From Nocardia uniformis NBRC 13702 (lineage in GTDB: Bacteria; Actinomycetota; Actinomycetes; Mycobacteriales; Mycobacteriaceae): a stretch of DNA of 64,000 nt. This document shows, piece after piece, positions 35,230-42,690 of this stretch. A program made the translations under genes and the position numbers. Within the stretch, counting starts at the first letter, position 1. The number at the start of each line of letters is the position of its first letter. The notes under the pieces are model-generated. The model had not been told where the DNA came from, made no database searches, and saw only the letters and a program-made list of their open reading frames with translations. The stretch covers positions 1 through 64,000 of the forward strand of contig NZ_BDCE01000006.1 in the NCBI RefSeq assembly GCF_001613345.1, given 5' to 3'.

Positions 35230-36312
35230 ATGGCGACTGTGCGGTTCGACGGTGTCACCCACCGGTATCCGGGAACCCCCACCCCGGCGGTCGAGAGTTT
35301 GGAGTTCGACATCGCCGATGGCGAATTCCTGGTCCTGGTGGGGCCGTCCGGCTGCGGTAAATCCACCAGTCTGCGTATGCTGGCCGGACTCGAATCCGTG
35401 GAGAGCGGACGCATTCTCATCGGCGACAAGGATGTGACCGGTCTGCCGCCGCGGGCCCGGGACGTGGCCATGGTCTTCCAGTCCTACGCGCTCTACCCGA
35501 ATATGACCGTGGCCGAGAATATGGGCTTCGCACTGCGCAATGCGGGAATGAGTAAGGCCGACACCCTGGTTCGGGTCGAGGAGGCGGCGGCCATGCTGGA
35601 GCTGGAAGCGCTGCTCGACCGGAAACCGGCCAAGCTCTCCGGCGGACAACGTCAGCGCGTGGCCATGGGCCGCGCCATTGTCCGGCGGCCGCAGGTGTTC
35701 TGTATGGACGAACCACTGTCCAACCTGGACGCCAAACTCCGGGTGAGTACCCGCTCCCAGATCGCGGCGCTGCAGAAGCGACTCGGCACCACCACCGTAT
35801 ACGTCACCCACGACCAGGTCGAAGCCATGACCATGGGGCATCGGGTGGCGGTGCTGCGCGACGGCCAGCTCCAACAGGTCGCCGCCCCGCGCGAACTCTA
35901 CGACAATCCGGTCAATACCTTCGTGGCCGGATTCATCGGCTCACCGGGTATGAACCTGTTGGCCGCGAACATCCACGACGGCCACGCGGTACTGAACGAT
36001 CTCCGAATCCCGGTACCGCGCGATGCGATCACCGGCAAGCGGATCGTGGTCGGCATCCGGCCCGAATCCTGGGAGGTCACCACCGATCCGGCCAATTCCC
36101 TGGCCGTCGAGGTGGAACTGTTGGAGGAACTCGGTGCGGAATCCTTCCTGTACTCGCACGGCGTGAACGACGAATGGTCCAGCCGCTCGGGCAAGGTCGT
36201 CGCCCGCGTCGACCGGCACTTCGAGGTGGCGCTGGGTGATCGGTTGCGGCTGACGCCCAAGACGAACGAGATCTATTTCTTCGACGCGGAAACCGAACAG
36301 CGTTTGCGCTGA
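35230..36312 (+). CDS. ugpC: ABC transporter ATPase UgpC
   Basis: 360 aa MalK/UgpC-type ATPase. Walker A GPSGCGKST (residue ~38), Q-loop FQSYALYPNMT, signature LSGGQRQRVAMGRAI, Walker B VFCMDEPLSNLD, H-loop YVTHDQVEA, then TOBE regulatory domain from about 235 (IVVGIRPESWEV). Energises UgpAE and may serve other sugar importers, as UgpC-type ATPases often do. ATG 35230; its ribosome binding site is the end of repeat copy B. Confidence 0.93.
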   Translation: MATVRFDGVTHRYPGTPTPAVESLEFDIADGEFLVLVGPSGCGKSTSLRMLAGLESVESGRILIGDKDVTGLPPRARDVAMVFQSYALYPNMTVAENMGFALRNAGMSKADTLVRVEEAAAMLELEALLDRKPAKLSGGQRQRVAMGRAIVRRPQVFCMDEPLSNLDAKLRVSTRSQIAALQKRLGTTTVYVTHDQVEAMTMGHRVAVLRDGQLQQVAAPRELYDNPVNTFVAGFIGSPGMNLLAANIHDGHAVLNDLRIPVPRDAITGKRIVVGIRPESWEVTTDPANSLAVEVELLEELGAESFLYSHGVNDEWSSRSGKVVARVDRHFEVALGDRLRLTPKTNEIYFFDAETEQRLR

Positions 36313-36318
36313 GGGTAT

Positions 36319-36349
36319 TGACGGATACGGCGACTGGAACTGAGGTTTC
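36319..36349 (+). repeat. 31-bp direct repeat, right copy (ldt 3'-end fossil)
   Basis: Exact copy of the end of the L,D-transpeptidase gene (31620-31650), 7 bp after the ugpC stop, with no ldt gene attached. Flanks the ugp operon as a direct repeat. Confidence 0.85.
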
Positions 36350-36360
36350 TCTCCTAGCTC

Positions 36361-36392
36361 TCGAGCCCCTGCCCGGACGGGCAGGGGCTCGA
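36361..36392 (+). terminator. Intrinsic terminator after ugpC
   Basis: 14-bp perfect stem (36361-36374 with 36379-36392), loop GGAC, followed by ATTGTTC. Aligns with the ldt terminator at 31662, but paired changes on both arms keep the stem intact. Confidence 0.82.
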
Positions 36393-36430
36393 ATTGTTCG
36401 GGAGGCAGCTTTACGTCCTCATGCCAACTC

Positions 36431-36560
36431 GACAGCTGATTTCGCGAGGGCGGGGTAGCCCGCCGGGGACGCCCAGAATCGGTTCGGCACCCAACCGTCG
36501 GCACGCGTGCACGGCGGTCAACGGCTCTCAGCTGCGCGCTGAAGTCTCGGGGAGGCGGGG
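36431..36560 (+). repeat. Dispersed 130-bp repeat, copy C
   Basis: Begins GACAGCTGATTTCG, ends GGGGAGGCGGGG. Hairpin arm reads AGCTG, keeping a G-U pair. Follows the ugpC terminator and ends 6 bp from the stop of the convergent zmp1 gene. Confidence 0.85.
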
Positions 36561-36566
36561 GAGCAA

Positions 36567-38549
36567 CTACCAGATCTTTACGCGCTCAGCGGGTTCCAGG
36601 TAGAGGGCATCGCCCGGCTTTACATCGAAGGCCTCGTGGAAACCGTCGAGGTTGCGGACCACACCATTGCAGCGGAATTCCGGTGGGGAGTGCGGGTCGA
36701 CGGCGAGGCGGCGGACGGCTTCCTCCTGGCGGGCCTTGGTGCGCCAGACCTGGGCCCAGCCGAAGAAGACGCGCTGTAGGCCGGTGAGGTCTTCGAGGAC
36801 GGGGGAGTCCTGGTCCTCGAGGGAGATCTTGTAGGCCTCCAGGGCAATGGAGAGACCACCGAGGTCGCCGATGTTCTCGCCGATGGTGAATTCGCCGTTC
36901 ACGGTGTGGTCGTCGGAGAGATCCTTGGGGGAGAACTGGTTGTACTGGGCGATGAGAGCCTTGGTGCGCTTACCGAATTCGGTGCGATCGGATTCGGTCC
37001 ACCAGTCGATCATATTGCCGTCGCCGTCGTACTTCGAACCCTGATCGTCGAAGCCGTGGCCGATCTCGTGGCCGATGACCGCGCCGATACCACCGTAGTT
37101 GGCGGCGTCGTCGGCGTTCATATCGAAGAAGGGCGGCTGCAGAATCGCTGCGGGGAAGACGATTTCGTTCATACCGGGGTTGTAGTAGGCATTGACCGTC
37201 TGCGGAGTCATGAACCATTCGTCGCGGTCGACGGGACCGCCGAGCTTGTTCAGGTCGCGATCGTGCTCGGCGGCGTAGCCGCGGCGGTAGTTGCCGACCA
37301 GATCGGACGGGTCGATCTCGACACCGGAGTAGTCGCGCCAGGTATCCGGGTAGCCGATCTTGGGGGTGAACTTCTCCAGCTTGGCCAGCGCCGCCTGGCG
37401 GGTCTCCGGGCTCATCCACTCCAGCTGGGAGATATTGCGGCGGTAGGCCTCCTGGAGGTTGTCGACCAACTCCACCATGCGGGCCTTGGCCTCCGGCGGG
37501 AAGTGCCGGGCCACATACAGTTTCCCGACCACCTCGCCGAGCAGATCCTGCACCAGGTTGACGCCGCGCTTCCAGCGCTCCCGATTCTCCTGCGCACCGG
37601 TGAGGGTGCGGCCGTAGAAGTCGAAATTCTCCTCAACCAGGTCATCGGTGAGATAGGCGGCGCGGGAACGCAGTACCCGCCAGGTCGCCCAGCCCTGCCA
37701 GTCCTGCAGCGACTCCGAGGCCCAGAGCTGCGCGAAGGTGCGCACGTAATCCGGTTGGCGCACCACCAGTTCGGCGAAAAGCTCCGGACCCGTGCGGTCC
37801 AGGTTCTTCGCCAGCGCGGAAGTCCAGGCATTCCAGTCGAATTCCGGATTCTCGGCGACGAGGGCATCGAAGGTGGTCAGGTTGTAGGACAATTCGGCAT
37901 CGCGACGGCGCACCACATCCCAGTGTCCGGCGGCCAGCTTCCGCTCCAGCTCGAAGATGCGCTGCGGGTCGAGATCGAGGCCCGCCAGATCCGACATCCG
38001 GCGGATATGGGCGATGTACTTCTCGCGGATTTCGGCGTATTCGTCCTGGCGGTAGTAGGACTCGTCCGGCAGGCCGATACCGGACTGGCTGGTGTGCACC
38101 AGGTAGCGGTCGGAGTTCTTATCGTCGGTATCGACGTACATGACGAGCGCACCGCCGACGCCGGTGCGCTCCAGGCCGCCGAGCAGGGCCGCGAGCTCAC
38201 CGCGATCGGTCACGGCACGGACGGCGGCCAGTTCCTCGGTAATCGGCGACAACCCCGCCGCCGCCACAGCTTCGGTATTCATGAAGCTGGAGTACAGATC
38301 GCCGATCTTGCGCTCATCGCTACCCGGTTCGGCATTGGTATCCGCAGCGTCCTGAATGATCGCCTTCACATCCAGTTCCGCCTGGTCGTACAGCGTCCGG
38401 AAAGCACCGTCGACCGCGCGATCGGCCGGTATCTCGTAGCTGTCCAGCCATTTGCCATTGACGTGGGCGAACAGGTCGTCTTGCACCCGCACGCTCGCGT
38501 CGACATGGGAGAGGTCAATTCCGGAGGGAGCTTGCTGCTGCGAAGTCAC
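36567..38549 (-). CDS. zmp1: M13 family zinc metalloendopeptidase (Zmp1/PepO type)
   Basis: 660 aa, neprilysin-like, collinear with M. tuberculosis Zmp1 (Rv0198c, 663 aa). N-terminus PSGIDLSHVDASVRVQDDLFAHVNGKWL; zinc site GHEIGHGFDDQG (HExxH) preceded by the substrate-binding NAYYNPGMNEIVFPAAIL, and the third ligand in GENIGDLGG. C-terminus ends in RVKIW, matching the conserved tail. No signal peptide, as for Zmp1, which is nevertheless exported. GTG 38549 is chosen: the longer frame runs backwards through repeat copy D and would encode repeat sequence. Confidence 0.93.
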   Translation of the reverse strand: MTSQQQAPSGIDLSHVDASVRVQDDLFAHVNGKWLDSYEIPADRAVDGAFRTLYDQAELDVKAIIQDAADTNAEPGSDERKIGDLYSSFMNTEAVAAAGLSPITEELAAVRAVTDRGELAALLGGLERTGVGGALVMYVDTDDKNSDRYLVHTSQSGIGLPDESYYRQDEYAEIREKYIAHIRRMSDLAGLDLDPQRIFELERKLAAGHWDVVRRRDAELSYNLTTFDALVAENPEFDWNAWTSALAKNLDRTGPELFAELVVRQPDYVRTFAQLWASESLQDWQGWATWRVLRSRAAYLTDDLVEENFDFYGRTLTGAQENRERWKRGVNLVQDLLGEVVGKLYVARHFPPEAKARMVELVDNLQEAYRRNISQLEWMSPETRQAALAKLEKFTPKIGYPDTWRDYSGVEIDPSDLVGNYRRGYAAEHDRDLNKLGGPVDRDEWFMTPQTVNAYYNPGMNEIVFPAAILQPPFFDMNADDAANYGGIGAVIGHEIGHGFDDQGSKYDGDGNMIDWWTESDRTEFGKRTKALIAQYNQFSPKDLSDDHTVNGEFTIGENIGDLGGLSIALEAYKISLEDQDSPVLEDLTGLQRVFFGWAQVWRTKARQEEAVRRLAVDPHSPPEFRCNGVVRNLDGFHEAFDVKPGDALYLEPAERVKIW

Positions 38550-38567
38550 GCCAACCAGTATGCTTGT

Positions 38568-38590
38568 CCGCCTCCCCGAATCTTCAGCGC
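38568..38590 (-). repeat. Extra tail of repeat copy D
   Basis: 23 bp (CCGCCTCCCCGAATC and following) identical to the end of copy D at 38596-38618, offset by 28 bp. A tandem duplication of the repeat's G-rich end only, directly upstream of zmp1. Confidence 0.75.
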
Positions 38591-38595
38591 ACTCC

Positions 38596-38724
38596 CCGCC
38601 TCCCCGAATCTTCAGCGCCCGGCTGAGAGCCGTCGGCTGTCGTGCACGCGTGCCGCCGGTTGGGAGCCGACCCGATTCTGGGCGTACCCGGTGAGTTACC
38701 CCGATTCTTACGAAATCAGTTGTC
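38596..38724 (-). repeat. Dispersed 130-bp repeat, copy D
   Basis: Minus orientation. Starts GACAACTGATTTCG 12 bp after the DUF397 stop and ends GGGGAGGCGGGG ahead of zmp1. Same block order as copies A-C. Confidence 0.85.
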
Positions 38725-38735
38725 ATGTCAGCGAT

Positions 38736-39116
38736 TCAGGCGGGCAGGGCGATGCGGTCGAATTCGCCGTCACGTGCTCCCGCGACGAAGGCTTTCCATT
38801 CGCCGGGGGTGTAGACGAGGGTGATCTCGCGGTGGCGGAGGGTGGTGGATCCGTCGCGGGTGGTGTGGCAGGTGAGGGTCGGGGGCGTCGTTGCCCGGCC
38901 GGTCACGAAGTCGATGAAGTGGGTCCATTCGTGCGTGCTGACGGTGATGATGGGCTCTTCGTCCGGGCGGTGCGCCGGATCGCGGCGGTACTTGCTGTCA
39001 CGGATGAGCACCGCATCACCGTCGAACCGGACCTCGACACACTGATTGCCGTTATTGGTACGGGACGACGTGAACCAGCCGGTGTATTCCGGATGGTGCC
39101 TTGCGGTGGTAGACAT
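38736..39116 (-). CDS. Double DUF397 domain protein
   Basis: 126 aa. First DUF397 unit: WFTSSRTNNGNQCVEVRF followed by VLIRDSKYRRDP and a W-x-x-F (EWTHFIDFV). Second, degenerate unit: LTCHTTRDG ... ITLVYTPGEWKAFVAGARDGEFD. DUF397 proteins are small partners of XRE-DUF5753 regulators in actinomycetes (the WhiJ-type clusters of Streptomyces). It follows such a gene by 28 bp on the same strand. No clear Shine-Dalgarno before either candidate ATG (39116 or 39125), suggesting coupling to the upstream gene. Confidence 0.85.
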   Translation of the reverse strand: MSTTARHHPEYTGWFTSSRTNNGNQCVEVRFDGDAVLIRDSKYRRDPAHRPDEEPIITVSTHEWTHFIDFVTGRATTPPTLTCHTTRDGSTTLRHREITLVYTPGEWKAFVAGARDGEFDRIALPA

Positions 39117-39144
39117 ATGCGGCATTTTACGGTACGAAATGCGA

Positions 39145-39999
39145 TCATTCCCCTTTTATATAGGTTCGGATCATGTCCAAAGAGTCCGAACGACTGAGTG
39201 ATTGGTCGAGTGCACGTACATATGCAAAGGCCAGGTCACGGACCTGATCCGCATCATCGACCGGACCACCGAATACCGCACTCTCCGCCCAGCCGAAAGT
39301 CGGCAGTGATGGCGACGCGAAATCGAGCAAATGAAAACTCGAACCGCCCAGAATCGCGCCCGCGGTGGCGGTGAACGGAATAACCCGCACCGCCACGGTA
39401 TCGAGTTCCTCCAGCAGCCGGGCGAGATGCTCGAGCTGGCCGCGCAGCACCTTCGGCCCGCCGATCTGCTGCCGCAGCGTCGCCTCGCTCACCACCGCGG
39501 TCAGTTCGGGGCGATCGTCACCGTACAACCGCTGCTGCCGTCGAATGCGTACCGCCACCAGCTGCTCCACCTGCACCGGGCGAATCATGACGTCGGCGCT
39601 GATGAGGGCGCGGGCGTACTCCTCGGTCTGCAACAGACCCGGAACCACCAGGCTGTCGTAGCTGCGAATGGCCTCCGCGCCGTACTCCATGCCGTAGTAG
39701 CGCTGCAGTTCGGTGCCGATGAGCGCGGAGGACTTGGCCCACCAGCCGCGCTCCTTACTGGCGGCCAGCAGGGCGAGCAGTTCCTCGCGTTCTTCCCCGT
39801 CCACGTCCAGGAGTTCCAGGACCGGGCCGATGGTATTGACGGTGAGGACGCGGCGGCCCTTCTCCACATGCGACCAATTGGCCGGGGTGAACCCGACCCG
39901 CTTGGCGAAGGTCGCCGAATCGAAGCCGTGCTGCTCACGTAGTTCCCGCAGGCGCAGCACCAATTCCCAGCGTGCGACAGTGGGCGAGACGGGTGCCAT
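39145..39999 (-). CDS. XRE-type helix-turn-helix regulator with DUF5753 domain
   Basis: 284 aa. HTH_XRE at about 12-66 (LRLRELREQHGFDSATFAKRVGFTPANWSHVEKGRR), then the DUF5753 region (SYDSLVVPGLLQTEEYARALI; VRIRRQQRL; EATLRQQIGG; LDTVAVRVIPF). This is the standard WhiJ-like architecture seen with DUF397 partners; such pairs govern development and antibiotic production in Streptomyces. The ligand or DNA site is unknown. Divergent from the gene at 40117. Confidence 0.9.
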   Translation of the reverse strand: MAPVSPTVARWELVLRLRELREQHGFDSATFAKRVGFTPANWSHVEKGRRVLTVNTIGPVLELLDVDGEEREELLALLAASKERGWWAKSSALIGTELQRYYGMEYGAEAIRSYDSLVVPGLLQTEEYARALISADVMIRPVQVEQLVAVRIRRQQRLYGDDRPELTAVVSEATLRQQIGGPKVLRGQLEHLARLLEELDTVAVRVIPFTATAGAILGGSSFHLLDFASPSLPTFGWAESAVFGGPVDDADQVRDLAFAYVRALDQSLSRSDSLDMIRTYIKGE

Positions 40000-40116
40000 G
40001 ACTGCTGATGCTACGCCTGCACCTCAATGGTGTGTGACTATTGTCATTCCGATTGCGCAGGGCTACCGTCGGTGCAACAGCTCCACGAGCCGGTTCGAAC
40101 CGAGATGAGGTTCGCC

Positions 40117-40575
40117 ATGAACACGCTCGACCCGAACGCCTACGCGACCACCCGGGAAGCCCTGGTCCGCTGCCGCCGCTACCGCACGGAACACGGCCTC
40201 TACGGCGTCGTCGACCAGGCCGTCGGCCGCATCATTCTGGAAGTCGGCGCGGTCGGCGCGGTCACCATGCCGACCGACCTCGGCACCCGGGTGCGCGACC
40301 ACCTACACAGTCGCTGCGGACCGGTCATCGCGCACCCTCGATCGGGGCGCTGGACCTTTCTCACCGGGCCCAACGACAATTCGTACCTCGATATGGCGCT
40401 GTTCGCGGACCTCTTCCGCGACTGCGCGGGTGTGGCATTGCCGGGCAGCCATATCGTGCTGCCGTCACCGGCCGATGAGTACGGCGGGTATCGGAGCTGG
40501 GTATGTCTGCCGGATAAGGACTTTCGGCCCGAGCTCGCGGAAGTGGTGTCCGCGACCCGGGCCTGCCGCCGCTAG
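40117..40575 (+). CDS. Actinobacterial hypothetical, possible degenerate prim-pol-like domain
   Basis: 152 aa. ATG 40117 is chosen (GAGG 6 bases before it). A helical N-terminus (YATTREALVRCRRYRTEHGLYG) leads into a beta-rich part with PVIAHPRSGRWTFLTGP and LPGSHIVLPSPADEYGGYRSWV. The latter has the order of motifs of the C-terminal half of bifunctional DNA primase/polymerase N-terminal domains (strand, GxxVVxPPS-like turn, W), without its acidic metal ligands. The relationship is inference. Divergent from the XRE-DUF5753 gene; the three genes may form one regulatory unit. Confidence 0.65.
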   Translation: MNTLDPNAYATTREALVRCRRYRTEHGLYGVVDQAVGRIILEVGAVGAVTMPTDLGTRVRDHLHSRCGPVIAHPRSGRWTFLTGPNDNSYLDMALFADLFRDCAGVALPGSHIVLPSPADEYGGYRSWVCLPDKDFRPELAEVVSATRACRR

Positions 40576-41051
40576 GGCGTCGGCTCCGGCGTCAGCGTAA
40601 TGCTGAACTTGTCCTCCACGCGCCGCTGGAAGTCGCTTTCGCACTGCTCGATCTTGGTCTGATCACCGTTCGCCTTGTTCACGCAGTCCGTGAAGTCGGT
40701 GAAGCCGGTCTCCTCGAGGAAACCCCAGGCGACGACGCCGATAATCACCGCGATGATCAGGCCGATAATGCCGAGGATGAGGCCGGTGATCGCGAGGCCG
40801 GTACCGCCCGCCTTCTTGCTGAGCAGGGCGATCAGGCCGAATATGGCGGCGAGGACGCCGAACAGGATGCCGCCGATAACGGTCCAGCAGAACAGCAACG
40901 CGATAATGCCGAGGACCAGTGCCGTAATGGCCAGGCCCTTACCCTTCTGCGGTTCCTGCCAGTACTGCTGACCCGGCTGCTGGGGATAGCCGCCCGGCTG
41001 TTCCGGATAGCCACCGGGTGGCGGGTACTGCCCAGGGGGTGGGTACGACAT
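40572..41051 (-). CDS. DUF4190-type membrane protein with Pro/Gln-rich N-terminus
   Basis: 159 aa. Cytosolic Pro/Gly/Gln/Tyr repeats (YPPPGQYPPPGGYPEQPGG) precede two long membrane segments (GLAITALVLGIIALLF... and GLAITGLILGIIGLIIAVIIGVVAW), each starting with the same GLAIT motif, i.e. an internal duplication. The exported C-terminus has two cysteines (TDCVNKANGDQTKIEQCESDF). Function unknown. Its stop codon shares the tetranucleotide CTAG with the stop of the convergent gene at 40117-40575. Confidence 0.78.
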   Translation of the reverse strand: MSYPPPGQYPPPGGYPEQPGGYPQQPGQQYWQEPQKGKGLAITALVLGIIALLFCWTVIGGILFGVLAAIFGLIALLSKKAGGTGLAITGLILGIIGLIIAVIIGVVAWGFLEETGFTDFTDCVNKANGDQTKIEQCESDFQRRVEDKFSITLTPEPTP

Positions 41052-41142
41052 GTGGCGTCCTTCCGTCAGTGCTGCTCCCGGTATCGCAGGCCCGCGGTGG
41101 GGCCGTTAACGCACGCGGTCACACACGGCTGCGGCCGTCATC

Positions 41143-41176
41143 TGAAATGCTATTGCCCGTGAAATGCTATTGCCCA
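41143..41176. repeat. 17-bp tandem duplication at the pirin stop codon
   Basis: TGAAATGCTATTGCCC occurs twice at a period of 17 bp (41143 and 41160). The second copy contains the pirin stop codon; the first lies just beyond it. Confidence 0.8.
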
Positions 41177-41943
41177 CCGAGGCGCGCGTGCATCTCCCAC
41201 ACCAGAATCTCCGCGGGCATATGCGCCGTAATGCGTTGACCGCCGCTGCGCGCCAACCGCACCGCATCCCCCTCGTACAGGGTGCCGACGCCCTCCATCT
41301 CCACCTCACCGCGCGCCACGAAGACGTGCAGATACGGCGCTTCGGGTAGTCGCACCTCGGTGGTCTGCTGGTCGAGCATGCGCGCCACATGCATGGCGGA
41401 ATGGCTGCTGGCAATGGCGATGGCGGTGCGATCGCGGTACTGCGGCAGGCCGGACGCCACTGTCACCAGGCCGCCACCCGCCAACTCGTCGTCGACTTCC
41501 AACTGTTGATAGCCGGGTTCGATACCGGGCTCGTCGGGAACCACCCACATCTGGACGAAGTGCACCGGCTCATCGTGTGCGGTGCCGGCGCTGAGCCGCC
41601 ACGAATCGTTCTTCTCCGAATGCAGAATGCCGCTGCCCGCACTCATCCGCTGCGCCAGCCCGGGATAGATGACACCGGCGTGCCCCAGCGAATCCTGATG
41701 TACCAGGCTGCCACTCAATACCCAGGTCACGATCTCCATATCCCGGTGCGGGTGGGTTTCGAAACCCTCGCCGGGGAGGACGACATCCTCGTTGTTGACC
41801 AGCAACAGACCGTGATGAGTGTTGTCGGGATCGTAATGTTCACCGAAGGAAAAGGAGTGCCGTGAATCCAGCCATGGCACACGGGTTTTCATGCGATCGC
41901 TGCCCCTGTGGACATCGATGTGTGGTGTCGTGAGCGTGGACAC
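41167..41943 (-). CDS. Pirin family protein
   Basis: 258 aa bicupin. Metal-site motifs: ETHPHRDMEIVTWVLSG (two His), ILHSEKND (His and Glu), and QMWVVP; the second cupin is the Pirin_C domain (PYLHVFVARGEVEMEG). Pirins bind Fe and some have quercetin dioxygenase activity; the role here is unknown. GTG 41943 is preferred because GAGGAG stands 7 bases upstream. Confidence 0.88.
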   Translation of the reverse strand: MSTLTTPHIDVHRGSDRMKTRVPWLDSRHSFSFGEHYDPDNTHHGLLLVNNEDVVLPGEGFETHPHRDMEIVTWVLSGSLVHQDSLGHAGVIYPGLAQRMSAGSGILHSEKNDSWRLSAGTAHDEPVHFVQMWVVPDEPGIEPGYQQLEVDDELAGGGLVTVASGLPQYRDRTAIAIASSHSAMHVARMLDQQTTEVRLPEAPYLHVFVARGEVEMEGVGTLYEGDAVRLARSGGQRITAHMPAEILVWEMHARLGGQ

Positions 41944-42219
41944 CGCCCGTCTCCTCTCACCGGCGAGACCGATCGGCTTCCAGGGTAGAAGCACAATCGG
42001 AACACCTGCCTGAATTCCCGGTAAATTCTATCGTGGGAGCAGCAATCGCTCACACGCCCCCGACCAGGCATTTCAGGTATGGGAGTGCGATAGGCAAATT
42101 TTCGGCATCGACTATGCCGCCGGGCCCGCGAAGTAACGGCGAAATGACGGCCACTGCGCCGGACCAGGACGGCGACCGTAACATGATGGGCCGCAAGAGG
42201 TACCGGAGGGAGGGGACGG

Positions 42220-42690
42220 ATGCGACCAGAGGTGCTCGCAGGTATCGAACGTGAACTGCGACAACAGGCCCATAGTGAGGGAATTACCCATTTCGTGGTC
42301 GGCGTCGCCGTCTTTCTCGATGGAAAACTGCTGGTCGTACGGCGTGTCGCCGATGACTGGCACGGCGGAATGTACGAACTGCCCGGTGGCGGAGTGGAAT
42401 CCGGGGAAAGCTTCGCCGAATGTGTGGTCCGGGAACTGTACGAGGAAACCGGGCTGCGTGTCGTGCGTATCACCGATGTAATCGGCGGTTTCGACTACGC
42501 CACCCGCACCAAATCCCGCGTGCGCAAATACAGCTTCGTGGTGGAAGCCGAAATCGGTGAGATCTCGCTCGACCCGAGCGAACACGATCAGTACCAATGG
42601 GTCGACGCCGACGGCCTCGACAGTCTGCCCATGGCTCCCGATATGCGTGCCGCCGCGTACGCCCTCGTGACAACGCACCCGGCCCGGTGA
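42220..42690 (+). CDS. NUDIX hydrolase
   Basis: 156 aa. Complete Nudix box GGGVESGESFAECVVRELYEETGL (GX5EX7REUXEEXGU) at about 50-72, preceded by GMYELPG. Hydrolyses a nucleoside diphosphate linked to an unknown group. ATG 42220 follows GGAGGGAGGGGACGG. Its stop overlaps the MFS gene as GTGA, so the two are coupled. Confidence 0.9.
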   Translation: MRPEVLAGIERELRQQAHSEGITHFVVGVAVFLDGKLLVVRRVADDWHGGMYELPGGGVESGESFAECVVRELYEETGLRVVRITDVIGGFDYATRTKSRVRKYSFVVEAEIGEISLDPSEHDQYQWVDADGLDSLPMAPDMRAAAYALVTTHPAR

